From contig OX596342.1 in the NCBI GenBank assembly GCA_951394405.1, positions 1,736,001-1,800,000 of the forward strand: DNA of 64,000 nt. Direction: 5' to 3'. Under the pieces are notes generated by a model. It did not search any database. It worked only from the letters and a program-made list of their open reading frames with translations, and had not been told where the DNA came from. This DNA comes from Coprinellus micaceus (taxonomy: Eukaryota; Basidiomycota; Agaricomycetes; Agaricales; Psathyrellaceae). Each line of letters opens with the position of its first letter. The first letter of the stretch is position 1. A program made the translations under genes and the position numbers. Positions 12,020-25,648 of this stretch are shown piece by piece.

Positions 12020-13260
12020 GTCAAATATGCTTCTCTCTTACGACCTCGAGAACAGCGGCATCCCACTGCGCAGATTCACGGTAGTCAAGGCCTCGTCGCC
12101 GAGGTCGGGCGGCCAGTATGCCCTGCCTTCCCATTCTGTATCAACACGTTCCCGCATAGGTACCCGTGGCCTCGTTCCAGACGTACTTTGCACGCTCGAA
12201 GGAGAAGGGCGGGGTGCGGTGTTTGAAATGGTGAAGCCCAGTATGTATGTCTCTTTAATTTCCCGGCCTCTGTATGGGATACCAGAAGCTAAGCGCCCTT
12301 TCCTGCAGATCACGCTGGAGAAGACCGGTCCAGCTCAGCTCCCGACAGTACGGCTGCCAAACCTTAATTTAATGAATGTTTCAAGTATCCTAAACGTTGG
12401 TCTAGCAGACCGAATCCGCTCGCAGATAATTGGAAGAGCTTGCGAAAGGCGTTTGACCGTCTCTGTACGTTGCTGCTTCCGTCTTCTGAGAACATCGCTG
12501 TAATACTTAACCTACCAACCACAAGCTTGATTTAGGAGCGCTTGTCCTCCTGGTCGCGCGCTGAGCCGCGAACCACCGCGACATACAAAGGAAGGCCTAG
12601 ACAGAGCTGGGCTCTATTGTTGTCTTACCACTTCCCTCTCAGAAATGATAGTGAACATTTGCCGTACGTGCACTTTATTGTGAAGAAGGTGCGGTGCAGG
12701 CCCAGCATGCAGCAGGGTTCGTACTATTCCCCATGCAGATTTACTCAGGGTGCTGATAAACGTTGTAGGTACTTACACCTCGTGTTTGCAACGAGGTCGG
12801 TGAATATGAAGTTTACTTCATCGCGAAGGGAGGGTATTCTACCTCATTCTTGGCTAGTAAATTCATTCAACGTTTTCTGTCAAGAAACATGCTAACGTGG
12901 GCGACAGGGCCGTTGTGCGAGGCCACGAAGCTCTTGACAGTCATTTCGAGTTTAGACCGGCATGGTGCATGGAAATCGGCAAGATAGACATAACTACCCC
13001 GGATGGCGAGTTCGGTGCGTCTGGCTTGGGACAACGGTACGTAAGGGCTTCGTTGGCGAGTATTCATAGCGAGCGCGTGATATCTGGGAGACACACATGA
13101 GGTTTGTCTGAGGCCATGGAAAGCTATCCTCGGAGCCACTTCAGCAACGAGGCGTTGTTTTTAACGTTGCCTCTCTCTGACCCATGTTACATGTTCCACC
13201 GCCGGTGTCTACCTTGCCAACTGGGAACACCTCCCTGCTAACCCCTATCGAGGTCGGGCG
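12020..13260 (+). pseudogene. decayed cytochrome P450 pseudogene
   Basis: Scattered segments match successive parts of the intact P450 at 14.7 kb in the right order. Around 12030-12170 a stretch ends in FCINTFP (compare FLVNSFP). LPYVHFIVKKV near 12660 is the K-helix region, with the ExxR motif changed. EVGEYEVYFIAKGG near 12800 matches the post-K-helix region. AVVRGHEALDSHFEFRP near 12905 and GEFGASGLGQR near 13005 match the segment leading to the haem loop. SYPRSHFSNEALFL near 13122 corresponds to ICPGRHFSNDALFL. The codon for the haem-ligand Cys now reads TAT (Tyr, 13125-13127), and Gly and Arg of the loop are also lost. No N-terminal anchor or hinge exon is found, and frames change between blocks. 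This is a relic of a tandem duplicate of the next gene. Confidence 0.8.
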
Positions 13261-14671
13261 AGATTCCTTCGGAACATTGAAAGAAAGCGTGGAGATGACG
13301 CTGTTAAAGGATCGCCGACCGGGGAAAAGGACTCAACGTGGTTCTTTCTAGAAACCGCACCCGTTCAACAGGAGGAGTCGGTTCGAGTGGCGTCCTAGAG
13401 CGAGGACTTAAATCGGAATCGAATGTCGACGGGGAAGCTTCAACGTTGAACCCCAAGAATTGTTCAAAACAATAATACATTCGACAGCGTTTCATATTGG
13501 GGAGCGATGTTTGAGTTGTGGGTCCCAGGGCACCTAGCTTGGCTGCCATCGATCGGACATCCGGTCTGACAATGTGATGGAAGCTGTGGTCCACGTTCGC
13601 ATGCTTTTCTTGACTTATCTGATCTTCCTATCAGGGCATTCGGAATAGGTGCTTGAGGATGAAGAGACTCACAAGCCGCGGCAGAACTCTGCACATGAAG
13701 GCCGATCTCTGTCGATCTGCCCATCGCGGCATCGTAATCGTCCGTAGCATACTAGGTTTTGGCTTCATCAAGCGCCCAAACCCAATCAGGCGCCCATTGC
13801 TTGAGTTTCTTCAAGCCTTCTCATGGAGAGCTGGGCGCCTACTTGAAAGAAGGCACGCATCCATGTGCCTCCCTCTCTCATGATCCAGTGAGTCTTTGCT
13901 TGACCGGTTATTCCGAGCCCAGATCTGGAAATCCTATGCGGAAAAAGCGCACCCACAACCCTCGCAGCCAAAGGGGATGGGGACGCGGCAGGCTAAGGGG
14001 ATCCTTTTGGTAGTACTGGTGGGTGCTTTCGGACGTCTTTTTGGACAACATGTTGACTAACAAATCTTCACAATACCCACAAGTCGTCCACAGGACCATG
14101 CACCTGGGCACTGGATTGTAGGCGTATCATTGCCTGGAAACATATTAGGTTGTTAGCGGCACCGGTTGGACGTGGTGTGGGTGCAATGTGGGCACGAGGG
14201 GGAACGGTGCGGGATCCCTGACATAACCAAACAGGCATGTAGATCTCAGGAAGCCGGGGCTTCTTGTGATTATGAAGGCGCTGCTTCGCCAGTTTGCTCG
14301 TGACACTCCAGTATCGCAGAATTGTCAACCTCTTCTCATGCAGCGCCTCTCTCTGAGCTCTTCGGCTGGGCTCATCTTCGTCACCCACAGTCATCTAATC
14401 GCGTGCTGAAGGTTTCAATACAGTTTTGATGGCCAAGGTCAGGAGAGGAAGGAGCAGGCACACAAATGGCGATAACTGCACGTCAACTGCGCTTAACAGG
14501 CAGGAGGCAATACGATGTGACGGGAAGCAAGGTGTGGGGGCAATCAAGATCTGTCCAACGGAATGGGAGCTGACGGCAACGAAGATTACGCGCTTTGCGA
14601 GCCATATGATGGGGGTATAAAGCAGTCCGGACAGATTCCAGGTACCCGAGCTAACCCACGTCCGCTCGGAC
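13261..14671. other. intergenic region with no recognised gene
   Basis: About 1.4 kb of mixed sequence. I see no coding family, RNA gene or clear repeat. The last 60 bp hold the TATA box of the next P450. Confidence 0.5.
14616..14621 (+). promoter_or_regulatory. TATA box of P450 gene
   Basis: TATAAA lies 56 bp upstream of the ATG at 14672, which would give a short leader. This is inferred from sequence and position. Confidence 0.55.
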
Positions 14672-16787
14672 ATGCCTGCCGCCGCTCTCGCAGATGTGCA
14701 CCGTCTCCTCCTCCTCTTCGGTGGCGTAGCTACTGTCACTCTGGTCGCCAGGGCCTTCAGTGCGCGAAAGAAACGCAACCCGAGCAACCTACCCCTACCT
14801 CCAGGCCCCAAACCTCTCCCCGTTCTAGGAAATCTCAAGGACATTCCACAGCATGACCCATGGGTGGGGTATAATGATCTAACACAACAGTATGGTATGC
14901 CATCATCTCCGACTTAACCCGTTCCTACCTCACTTGGCATTCCGAAGGTGATATCGTGTATCTCAACGTCTTGGGCCAAGGCGTCCTCATCATTGGATCG
15001 CAGACGCGGGCAGTAGATCTATTAGTGAAGCGTGCGGTCAAATGGTCAAGTCGACCAGCGCCCGCTATGCTTGAGCTGTGAGCCTCTAGTTACTTTGTTA
15101 TCTCAATTCACCTAACGATTATCTCTCTGTCCATAGGATGGACTTCGAATGGAGCTTCGGTGTCATGGGGTACGGCCAGTTGTGGAGGGATAATCGCAGA
15201 ACGTTCCACCACTTCTTCACCCCAAGCGTTCTCGCCCAATGGCACCCCATTGTGAGCGAGGAACGAGAGGTTCTTTTCAAGGCTCTCAGGGAGAACCCCA
15301 AGCCCACTCCTCAAGAACTGTTCGATCACGTCCATCTGTGGGTCCACTCTGCCTCAGATTCCGAGGTTATCGCTGCTCACCGAGAAATCCGCTTCTTATG
15401 CCCACAGACTCTTTGGTAGGGCTATCATGCGGATAGCTTACGGTTTCGAGGACGCACCGACGAACGCGGCTCTCATCCACGATGCTGAGGTTGTACTCGA
15501 CGGATTTGGAGAGTCTAGCGTTCCTGGAAAGTTCCTCGTTAACAGCTTCCCCATCTTGAAACACGTCCCCGCATGGATGCCTGGAGCAGGGTTCCGGACA
15601 TACATGAAAGACTTGGCGATTAAGAGTCGGAACATCTGCACTCCACCACTGAAGCTGGCCAAAGCGAACTTGGTAAGTGCACTCTGCCCCCAAAAGCTCT
15701 CAATCTCCTTCTGACAGCGCCTCGAACGGTGTAGGAGAAAGGCTTGAACAGGAAGTATCCTAGTATGGCAGCTACCCTTGTCGACAAGATGGCGCAGGAG
15801 GAATACGCAACCGAGGCAGAGAGGGCTCGCGATGAGGGCATTGCTGAGGGCGTATGCGCTTCCGCATATATCGCGGGATCTGATACTGTGAGTTCATCCT
15901 CAACGCAGAATCAGTCAAGTTGGCCTAACTAATAATGGGTTCTGCAGACGGTGACGGGCGGTATCATTCTACTTGCTGCTCTCGCCAATAACCCGGACAT
16001 CCAAAAGAAAGGTCAGGAAGAGGTCGATTCGGTCGTCGGCCTCGACCGATTACCCGTGATCGAAGACCGCGACTCCATGCCGTATGTCCATGCTATCGTG
16101 AAAGAGGTACAGCGATGGTATACCACGGTTCCCCTCGGTACGTTGTGGAGCTAATTCAAAATCTGGAAGCCCGCATCTTACTGACTGATCACAGGTACTC
16201 CTCACGTCAATGACGAGGACGATGAGTACGACGGCTTCTTTATCCCGAAGGATACTTTCGTTTTTACCAACGCCTGGTATGTGCAGTCGCCGATCTACCT
16301 ACGTTATCCGCTGACGTTGGCGCCCAGGGCAATCATGCACAGCGAAGAGCTATTCGAAAGACCTTGGGAGTTCATCCCTGATCGATACATTGGCAAAGAC
16401 GGGAGAATTGACAAGTCGGTTCCAGACCCCGAGATTGGGGCATTTGGTTACGGTCGCCGGTATGCTCGCGCGCTTCATTCCACATTGGCGTGTCGCTGAT
16501 CAAGTGGACCCACAGCATCTGCCCGGGAAGGCATTTCAGCAACGACGCTCTGTTCCTCTACGCTGCTTCGCTTCTGGCTGTGTTCAATATCACACCGCCT
16601 AAGGATGAAGCCGGAAATACCGTTCCGATTAAGGTGGAGCCAAACTTCGTCGGGAACACTGCCAATGTGTGAGTAGCGATTTCGTTTGCGAACCGGGACG
16701 AGTAGGGTGCTAAATGAACTGTCCAGGAAACCACACAAGTTTACCTGTGAATTCTCGATTCGCTCCCGGGGAAACCTCATTCGCTAG
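14672..16787 (+). CDS. cytochrome P450 monooxygenase (intact)
   Basis: This is a complete haem-thiolate monooxygenase of about 500 residues, expected in the ER membrane and fed by a P450 reductase. The order of motifs is: an N-terminal hydrophobic anchor; RNPSNLPLPPGPKPLPVLGN; exon 2 GDIVYLNVLGQGVLI; the C-helix region GQLWRDNRRTFHHFF; the I-helix AYIAGSDT; the K-helix AIVKEVQRW (ExxR intact); DDEYDGFFIPKDTFVFTNAW; FGYGRR split by an intron from ICPGRHFS (haem Cys present); and a short last exon ending SRGNLIR with the stop at 16785-16787. The intron that precedes the I-helix motif in the other copies is absent here, so no micro-exon is present. It resembles fungal P450s annotated as O-methylsterigmatocystin oxidoreductase-like. 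That name is only a similarity label, and the substrate is unknown. Confidence 0.93.
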
Positions 16788-18323
16788 ACCCTCGTTCTGT
16801 CACGACCCTTCACGCCACCATGTACGACCTCAGCCTCCTCGCTTTGCCTCAGCTATGTTTTGCATTGCCTCTCTTGTCCGCCCATTCGCTTTGTACGTCC
16901 GTCACGCCCCGCGTTGTTGTTTGTAGCTAGCCCCTGTTGTATGTACTGTTTCCGACGATGTGTGTACTAGTATGTACCCTACTACTGTTAACGACAATAA
17001 TGACCCGAATGCCTTCTCCACCATCTTAAGTGTTGCTTCCATTGCGGATGCTTCGTGGAAGGCATCCATCCTTGTGCTAGTGGCATGCCCCGCATGGTCG
17101 ATCGAAGGCGAGTTCAGAGGAATCAGCTTCGGCGGGCGCTTATAGTGGGCGCTTAATCCATATCAAGCATCGCCTGGCGGTGGAGCCCCAGGAATTTCAC
17201 ATCGGCGATACGAAGGCAACGGCAATGCGTGGACGTCGGAGCGCTGCCAGTCACTTCGCGATCGGTCCTGCTGCGAATTCGGAACCATCAGGGATAGACC
17301 TTGAGAATCCTCTAATCTGTACAGCTGGGACCCGCCGGTCAGCACCTCATGATCACCCCGTTTGCCTAGCATTCTGCAACGTTTTCATAACCGGTACCCA
17401 GGCTTCTTCAACTCGAGTAGGCTCGGACACTTCCCGCGTACATCAGGGAAAGAGCGGGCGCTTATCCCCCCGCCTATCCATGCTTGCACAAGCACTACAA
17501 TGTCCCAGCCGGGGAATGTCAGTGGGCCCTCTCCAAGGCGTCCAAGAGAATTATTTTATATACCAGTCACCACTCTCATATCGAGGAGATATACCTTATT
17601 CTTTAAGGAGATCGCATGCCTCCTGCGCACTTTCTACCGATGGGAATACGTTCCGTGGAAGAAGGCCTGAGCCAGAAATAGACCTTGGGGTCTACACGAA
17701 GAGTTTTCAGGGAGGCCTGTAACCGAGGTGAGCATCCAGGCGGGTCTGTGGAAGCGGTGGGGAGCCCCATCTTCTTCCATGCCACTGACACTCAGAGTCC
17801 CTCCTATCGGCCGGAGCGCCGCTGTTTGCTAATTCAGAGACCTAGGAAGGCCTACAATCATAATCGAAAGCTTATAGACCTCTTGTTATGGGAATACTCC
17901 AGAAAAATCCCTCGAACGGAACACCTGTGGTCAGCGTTCAGCTTTTAGGGCAGGAATAATTGTCAAATAACACCTTTGAGTTGTACGGGCGGGAGAAGAG
18001 GTCAGGCAGAAATAGGGGAAAAGAAAAGCAGATCTCGGGCTCGAACTGACGACTCATCGACTCACGTGTCGTTCCTCAGGCCAGCCAAACGGGGATAACG
18101 TGCGGCTGAACGGACGCGACGCGTCGAAACTTTGGCCACCTCCCTCTCACCACACCCCACCGACGTCCTCGAGTCTACGGTGCATCATCGAGGGGATCCC
18201 AAAGCGTCTTCTTCTCGTTGGTGAGGCTGTCATCGAGGAAGAACCCAACCGATAGAGCCAACGACCCTGGTCCTCATCGCTGGCTGTGGCTTTGGGCTTC
18301 GAGGTTCAAGCTCAAGGTTCAAC
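16788..18323. other. intergenic region with no recognised gene
   Basis: About 1.5 kb. A 180-codon open frame (17180-17722) has no recognisable motif and is not called. A segment near 18030-18060 resembles a tRNA T-arm on the minus strand but does not fold as a tRNA. Confidence 0.5.
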
Positions 18324-20900
18324 ATGAACTCCTTCGGATACGAATACTTTGAATCTGCCACAGGGCCGCATGTCTCTGCCTCGGCATCGACTGGGCCGTT
18401 GGTTCTGGGTATGGGGAGTGGGGAAGAGTCGATGGATGACGCTGGTGGCAGCGACAAGAGGGGGAACTACAGCGATGGCGTGATGTGGGTGGGCTCGCAG
18501 GCGTCTTCTGCGTTGGGACACTTGATGACGGGAGGCACCAAGGGTAACGAGAAGGGGACCACATCGAGTCTGGGAATAGCTGGTGGTATGTACTTTTCTC
18601 CTGGTCTAGTGATATTCATTCCTTTCTATATCTTTTGGTTGCTTTGTGGACTAATACCATATGGCCCCACAGACCTCTCAAACTCGTTCTGTGCCTCTTC
18701 GAGCACGCCTTTCTCCTACGACGAGCCATACACATCCAGTGCCACCCCATCAAGTACCACTACCACCCGCGCTCGGGCCCTCGCACCTTCAGCGCGTCGG
18801 AACATCTCTTCTTCCGCATCGTCGTTCACTGCCCCACCTACATCCCACCCGGCCTTCGAAGTCTTTCCTCAGATCGTCAAGCAGGCGACGTCTCAGGTAG
18901 ACGAGAACCTCAAGCAAAAGTCATCTACACTCAAACAGAAATCGACACCTCTATCCCGGACGAACTCTGCGAACCGCCTGAGTCTGGGTAATATCAGCCA
19001 TGACACCCGGGTCTCGTCGACATCGGCCATCCGGAAACCGCGGCGGCATAGCCCGATGCTTGGGGCACGGCCCAGGGATCGTGTTGTGAGCGATGGGGAT
19101 GTGTCTGCGGTGGGGAGCGGGAGGGAGCACAGAGTCGGGGGAGATGTTAAAGGAAAGGGGAGAGTACGAGATGGGCATTCTTACTCTAGGGACGACGTCT
19201 CGACGGGGGTGGGAGATAGAGGTCTGGGAGGTGACGGGGATGTACAACGTGCGAGGGAGGTGAAAGCAGAGGCCATTGAGAGGGAGGCGAAAAGACGGAG
19301 GGATATGCCTCCGCCTGCGCTGCCACCTGAACGCGTCCCTCCTTCGACAACGTCAACAGCTACACGACAGTCCTTGGCGAAAGCACTTCCGATGCCAACA
19401 ACTATGGCAGTCCTTCCTCGTCAACAGGCTCCCCGGCCTCCGTTCAACACGCGCCCACCCGTTCAGCACACTTATTCTAATTCTCAATCGGCTCAAGAAC
19501 AACCGTTCCTTCAACCATCTCAACCTCCATCATCGCAATACCAAACCCGGCCACCACCGCAACCTGGCCATGCCATCGCTGCAGCCAACGCACAGCGCCG
19601 GGCTTCGGAGTCTCGTCGACCTCGGCCTCCAGCGCAAACACTATCACATGCTGCATCTTCCACAACTTGCGCTCCTCGGGCATCTCAAGTGCCTGTGCAC
19701 GCAGGTGCCACCATGCCTGCACCTGCTCTTCCTTCCAATGCCCTTAGCGCACCTCAAAGTGGACCTCCTCGACCCTCCCAAACGATACCACCAGCCTCCC
19801 AAGCCCAAGCCAATCCCCCACCCTCCCAAATAAAACCACCAGCACCTCAGGCTAAAGTACAAGCCCAACCTCTCGCCCTCCCTCGACCTTCCCAACCTCC
19901 CCGCCCTCCCGCGCTGGGCATGCGCCGCGCGAGCACGTTCTCCTCGAGCGGAAGCCAGAAGGCGTACGCCCCGTTTGAGTTTGGGAGCCAGAAGCCTGCT
20001 GGGGCGTCCTCCCTTTCTTCGTCTTCGTCTTTCTCGTCGTTCTCTGACGGGGGGTCGAAATCTTCCTTTGAAGGTGGGCCGGGAGGTCACCATCAAGGAG
20101 GAACCAAGCCCGGCGTGCAAGGGAACTCGAACTCGAAAGCAGCGTATGGAATAGGAGGAACTGGGGGAGGAGGGCTACCGGGACAAGCAAGCAAGCCGAC
20201 GTATGCGGTCTCAACGGAGTTGCCGACGAAGCAGAAGCCGTTTAGGCCCCCGTTGAAGGCGAGGACGAAGAGTACGCTTGCGTTGTTCGAGGGCTATGAT
20301 TTTCAGACGGGGGAGCGGGTTAAGCCGCCTCCCAGTGCTAATGCGTCGACCTTGGGTTCGAACGAGACCACGGCTGGTGTCAATGGTGCTGCGCGAGCCG
20401 CGTCTACGAGTACGGGTAGCAGTGTGGCCTCGTCGACGTCGATGGCGATGACATCTACCCCGGCTTTTACATCTGCCTCTCGAGCCCAGGCGGTTCAGCG
20501 CAGCGGGAGTGGGGGCGGGAGCGGGCCGACGACACCATACTCCAATTCAGAGTGTCTTTCAGCGTCGACTTCGTCTACATCGAGCTTGACGCTATCCTCG
20601 GGGGGCCGCACGCCTCCTTTGATGACGGATACGAGTCCCCCGGAGAGCCTAAGGGAGAGGGGTGGGGTGAGGATGAGGATGAGTCCGGTTACGCCTGTGA
20701 CGGCGGCTGGGAGCGCGGGTTGTAAGATGAGTGGGCTGGGGGCGGTGGGCATGATGGGGGGGAAGACGAAGGGGGGTGGGACTGGGAAGGATGAGATGGA
20801 GGAGACCTTGGTGTTGTCGAGCGATCCGAGTGATGATTCGTTTGGAGACTTCGGGTGGGACGATGGGGAGTTGGCAGAGGCGGGGATGGCGTTTGATTGA
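18324..20900 (+). CDS. large disordered Ser/Pro/Ala-rich protein, unknown function
   Basis: The open frame has 858 codons, or 829 if the likely intron at 18586-18672 is removed. No family is recognised. The protein is almost entirely low complexity: Ser/Thr-rich tracts, then many Pro-Gln and Pro-Ala runs, then Ser/Gly-rich stretches. One short ordered-looking segment is KARTKSTLALFEGYDFQTGE. The C-terminus is acidic with aromatic residues (SDDSFGDFGWDDGELAEAG). The intron has a GTATGT donor, an ACTAATAC branch site and a CACAG acceptor. It is 87 nt long (a multiple of three) and has no stop, so retention would keep the frame and add a strongly hydrophobic stretch. A scaffold or regulatory role would fit the composition, but nothing shows it. 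Confidence 0.7.
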   Translation: MNSFGYEYFESATGPHVSASASTGPLVLGMGSGEESMDDAGGSDKRGNYSDGVMWVGSQASSALGHLMTGGTKGNEKGTTSSLGIAGGMYFSPGLVIFIPFYIFWLLCGLIPYGPTDLSNSFCASSSTPFSYDEPYTSSATPSSTTTTRARALAPSARRNISSSASSFTAPPTSHPAFEVFPQIVKQATSQVDENLKQKSSTLKQKSTPLSRTNSANRLSLGNISHDTRVSSTSAIRKPRRHSPMLGARPRDRVVSDGDVSAVGSGREHRVGGDVKGKGRVRDGHSYSRDDVSTGVGDRGLGGDGDVQRAREVKAEAIEREAKRRRDMPPPALPPERVPPSTTSTATRQSLAKALPMPTTMAVLPRQQAPRPPFNTRPPVQHTYSNSQSAQEQPFLQPSQPPSSQYQTRPPPQPGHAIAAANAQRRASESRRPRPPAQTLSHAASSTTCAPRASQVPVHAGATMPAPALPSNALSAPQSGPPRPSQTIPPASQAQANPPPSQIKPPAPQAKVQAQPLALPRPSQPPRPPALGMRRASTFSSSGSQKAYAPFEFGSQKPAGASSLSSSSSFSSFSDGGSKSSFEGGPGGHHQGGTKPGVQGNSNSKAAYGIGGTGGGGLPGQASKPTYAVSTELPTKQKPFRPPLKARTKSTLALFEGYDFQTGERVKPPPSANASTLGSNETTAGVNGAARAASTSTGSSVASSTSMAMTSTPAFTSASRAQAVQRSGSGGGSGPTTPYSNSECLSASTSSTSSLTLSSGGRTPPLMTDTSPPESLRERGGVRMRMSPVTPVTAAGSAGCKMSGLGAVGMMGGKTKGGGTGKDEMEETLVLSSDPSDDSFGDFGWDDGELAEAGMAFD

Positions 20901-21965
20901 GGGTGGGGGTGGGGTTTTCGCCTTATGTTTTGTTATACTTTTATTGACTTCAAGTTCGACTTACCTTCTTGTGCATATTTCCTTCGTTTTCGTCTCTTTC
21001 TTCCACCGTTCTGAAGGCTTCATCGCATCCTCCTCCCTTCCTCCTTCCCCTCGCATGTTCATCCCCATCTTCTTTCGAGACCCGGACAGTTCACCTTCCT
21101 TCAAGCAACTTGCCTTGGCATCGTACTCACCGCACATCCTTCACATTTACCTCATTTTCACATGTTCTTGAGCTCCAAGTATACTACACGTACGATAGGT
21201 TCGATGGTTCCCAGTTTATTGTAATGTAGACATATACTCATGGCCACACGTACTGCTACTATAAAAGTCTCCCTCCTTGTACCCTCCTCTAGCTCCTTTC
21301 GCTTGATCGCCTGGTCCTGTCTACCCACCTTTCTTTTCCCCGTCCTCCTTCCCTCGCCCTCTTCCTCCCTCTCTGCCTGAACTTTGAAGTTCAATCGCCA
21401 CCCATCTGATAGCTCACAAACACATGTGGCGGCGGTCGAGATGCACGCGGTATCTGATAAGATTTGGAGGAAGACCGGCCGACACATTGCCGCATCGACC
21501 GAAAGACCTATTCCTTTATCGCCACTCCCGAGAGTTACCCTGAGCCTTCCCCACAAAATGCACTTCAAGGGGGTCATAGCCATAGGTGTATAATGAAGTC
21601 CACAGGGCTTGAAATGAAAATTCGAGCTTTGGTCTGGGTAGCCTGGACATGAAAGAAGCTGTATCTATTTTCTACTGCTCAGAACCCCTCCCGATGAGCT
21701 GTTAATGCTATTGCAGTGGGGGTAGGGGGAGGTGTGAAGTCGGAACCATAGTTTGGGTTTTCCCGGTGCTGTGAGAAAAATATTTCATCCGGACAGATCC
21801 AAGCGAGGCGTTTTCCTCATTCTCTACCTTCCCTCTCACTTGGTCTCCCCCTCGCCGTCGTCGTCGTCGTCGTCGCCGTCGTAGCAAACAGCGAGCTCGA
21901 GGTCTTCGCCGTTCTCGCCCACCCAACCCCAACTCACGAAATAGCCGCTCAAATACATCAACAAC
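20901..21965. other. intergenic region / ARG5,6 promoter and leader
   Basis: The sequence is pyrimidine-rich with T-rich 3' flanks of the preceding gene. Near 21853-21882 there is a GTC/GCC trinucleotide run about 100 bp before the ARG5,6 start. I found no clear Gcn4/CPC1-type TGACTCA site and no other gene. Confidence 0.5.
21853..21882 (+). repeat. CGTCGT trinucleotide microsatellite
   Basis: A short run of GTC units flanked by GCC variants lies in the probable 5' leader of ARG5,6. Confidence 0.6.
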
Positions 21966-25144
<3,179 letters not shown>

Positions 25145-25648
25145 TTGGACTAGATAGAGTGGATCTGGACATCGGGGTGTCGAGGAATTAATTCATCTAG
25201 GATTGCTATCATTTTCTTTCATTTTTGTTGTATCTCAAGCTGTGTATAGCGCCGAAACTAGGGGGTCCATCGTTTGTGTGCTGAGGCGAGCCCTTTTTCC
25301 CGTTGAAAGTCGTTCAGGGGCACAATATTTTCTCTCACGGCAAGAAAGGGCCAATTTCTCCACTTCCAGCATTGTGGAGACACGTTAGCAGGCAGTCCGT
25401 TTTCCCCCAATGTAACAAAGGAGAAGGGGAAATCAAACCATCTAATACGATTTCACCAGTGTATATCCACCGGGTACATCGGGCCATCCTTACAGCGTCT
25501 GGCTGTGCAACTGGCAGGTGTCATCACAGCATTTCACCTGGGCAATGCACATTGAGTAAGGCAACAGCGAGCTATGTTCAAAATCTACATATAACGCGAC
25601 GTCCTGGACTTACGACCCCATTGTTCCTCATCTCCGCTGGGTGGCACA
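25145..25648. other. intergenic region, ankyrin gene promoter
   Basis: No gene is seen. The last 40 bp before the ATG (ACCCCAT..., then CATCTCCGCTGGGTGGCAC) are shared with the paralogous gene at 54.7 kb; further upstream the two differ. Confidence 0.55.

Noticed and set aside
17180..17722. 180-codon frame on the plus strand
   Set aside because: No motif or promoter; random-like composition.
18027..18105. tRNA-like T-arm sequence on the minus strand
   Set aside because: A TTCGA loop is present, but the flanking bases do not pair into a T-stem and no matching acceptor or D-arm is found; at most a chance match or a worn SINE.
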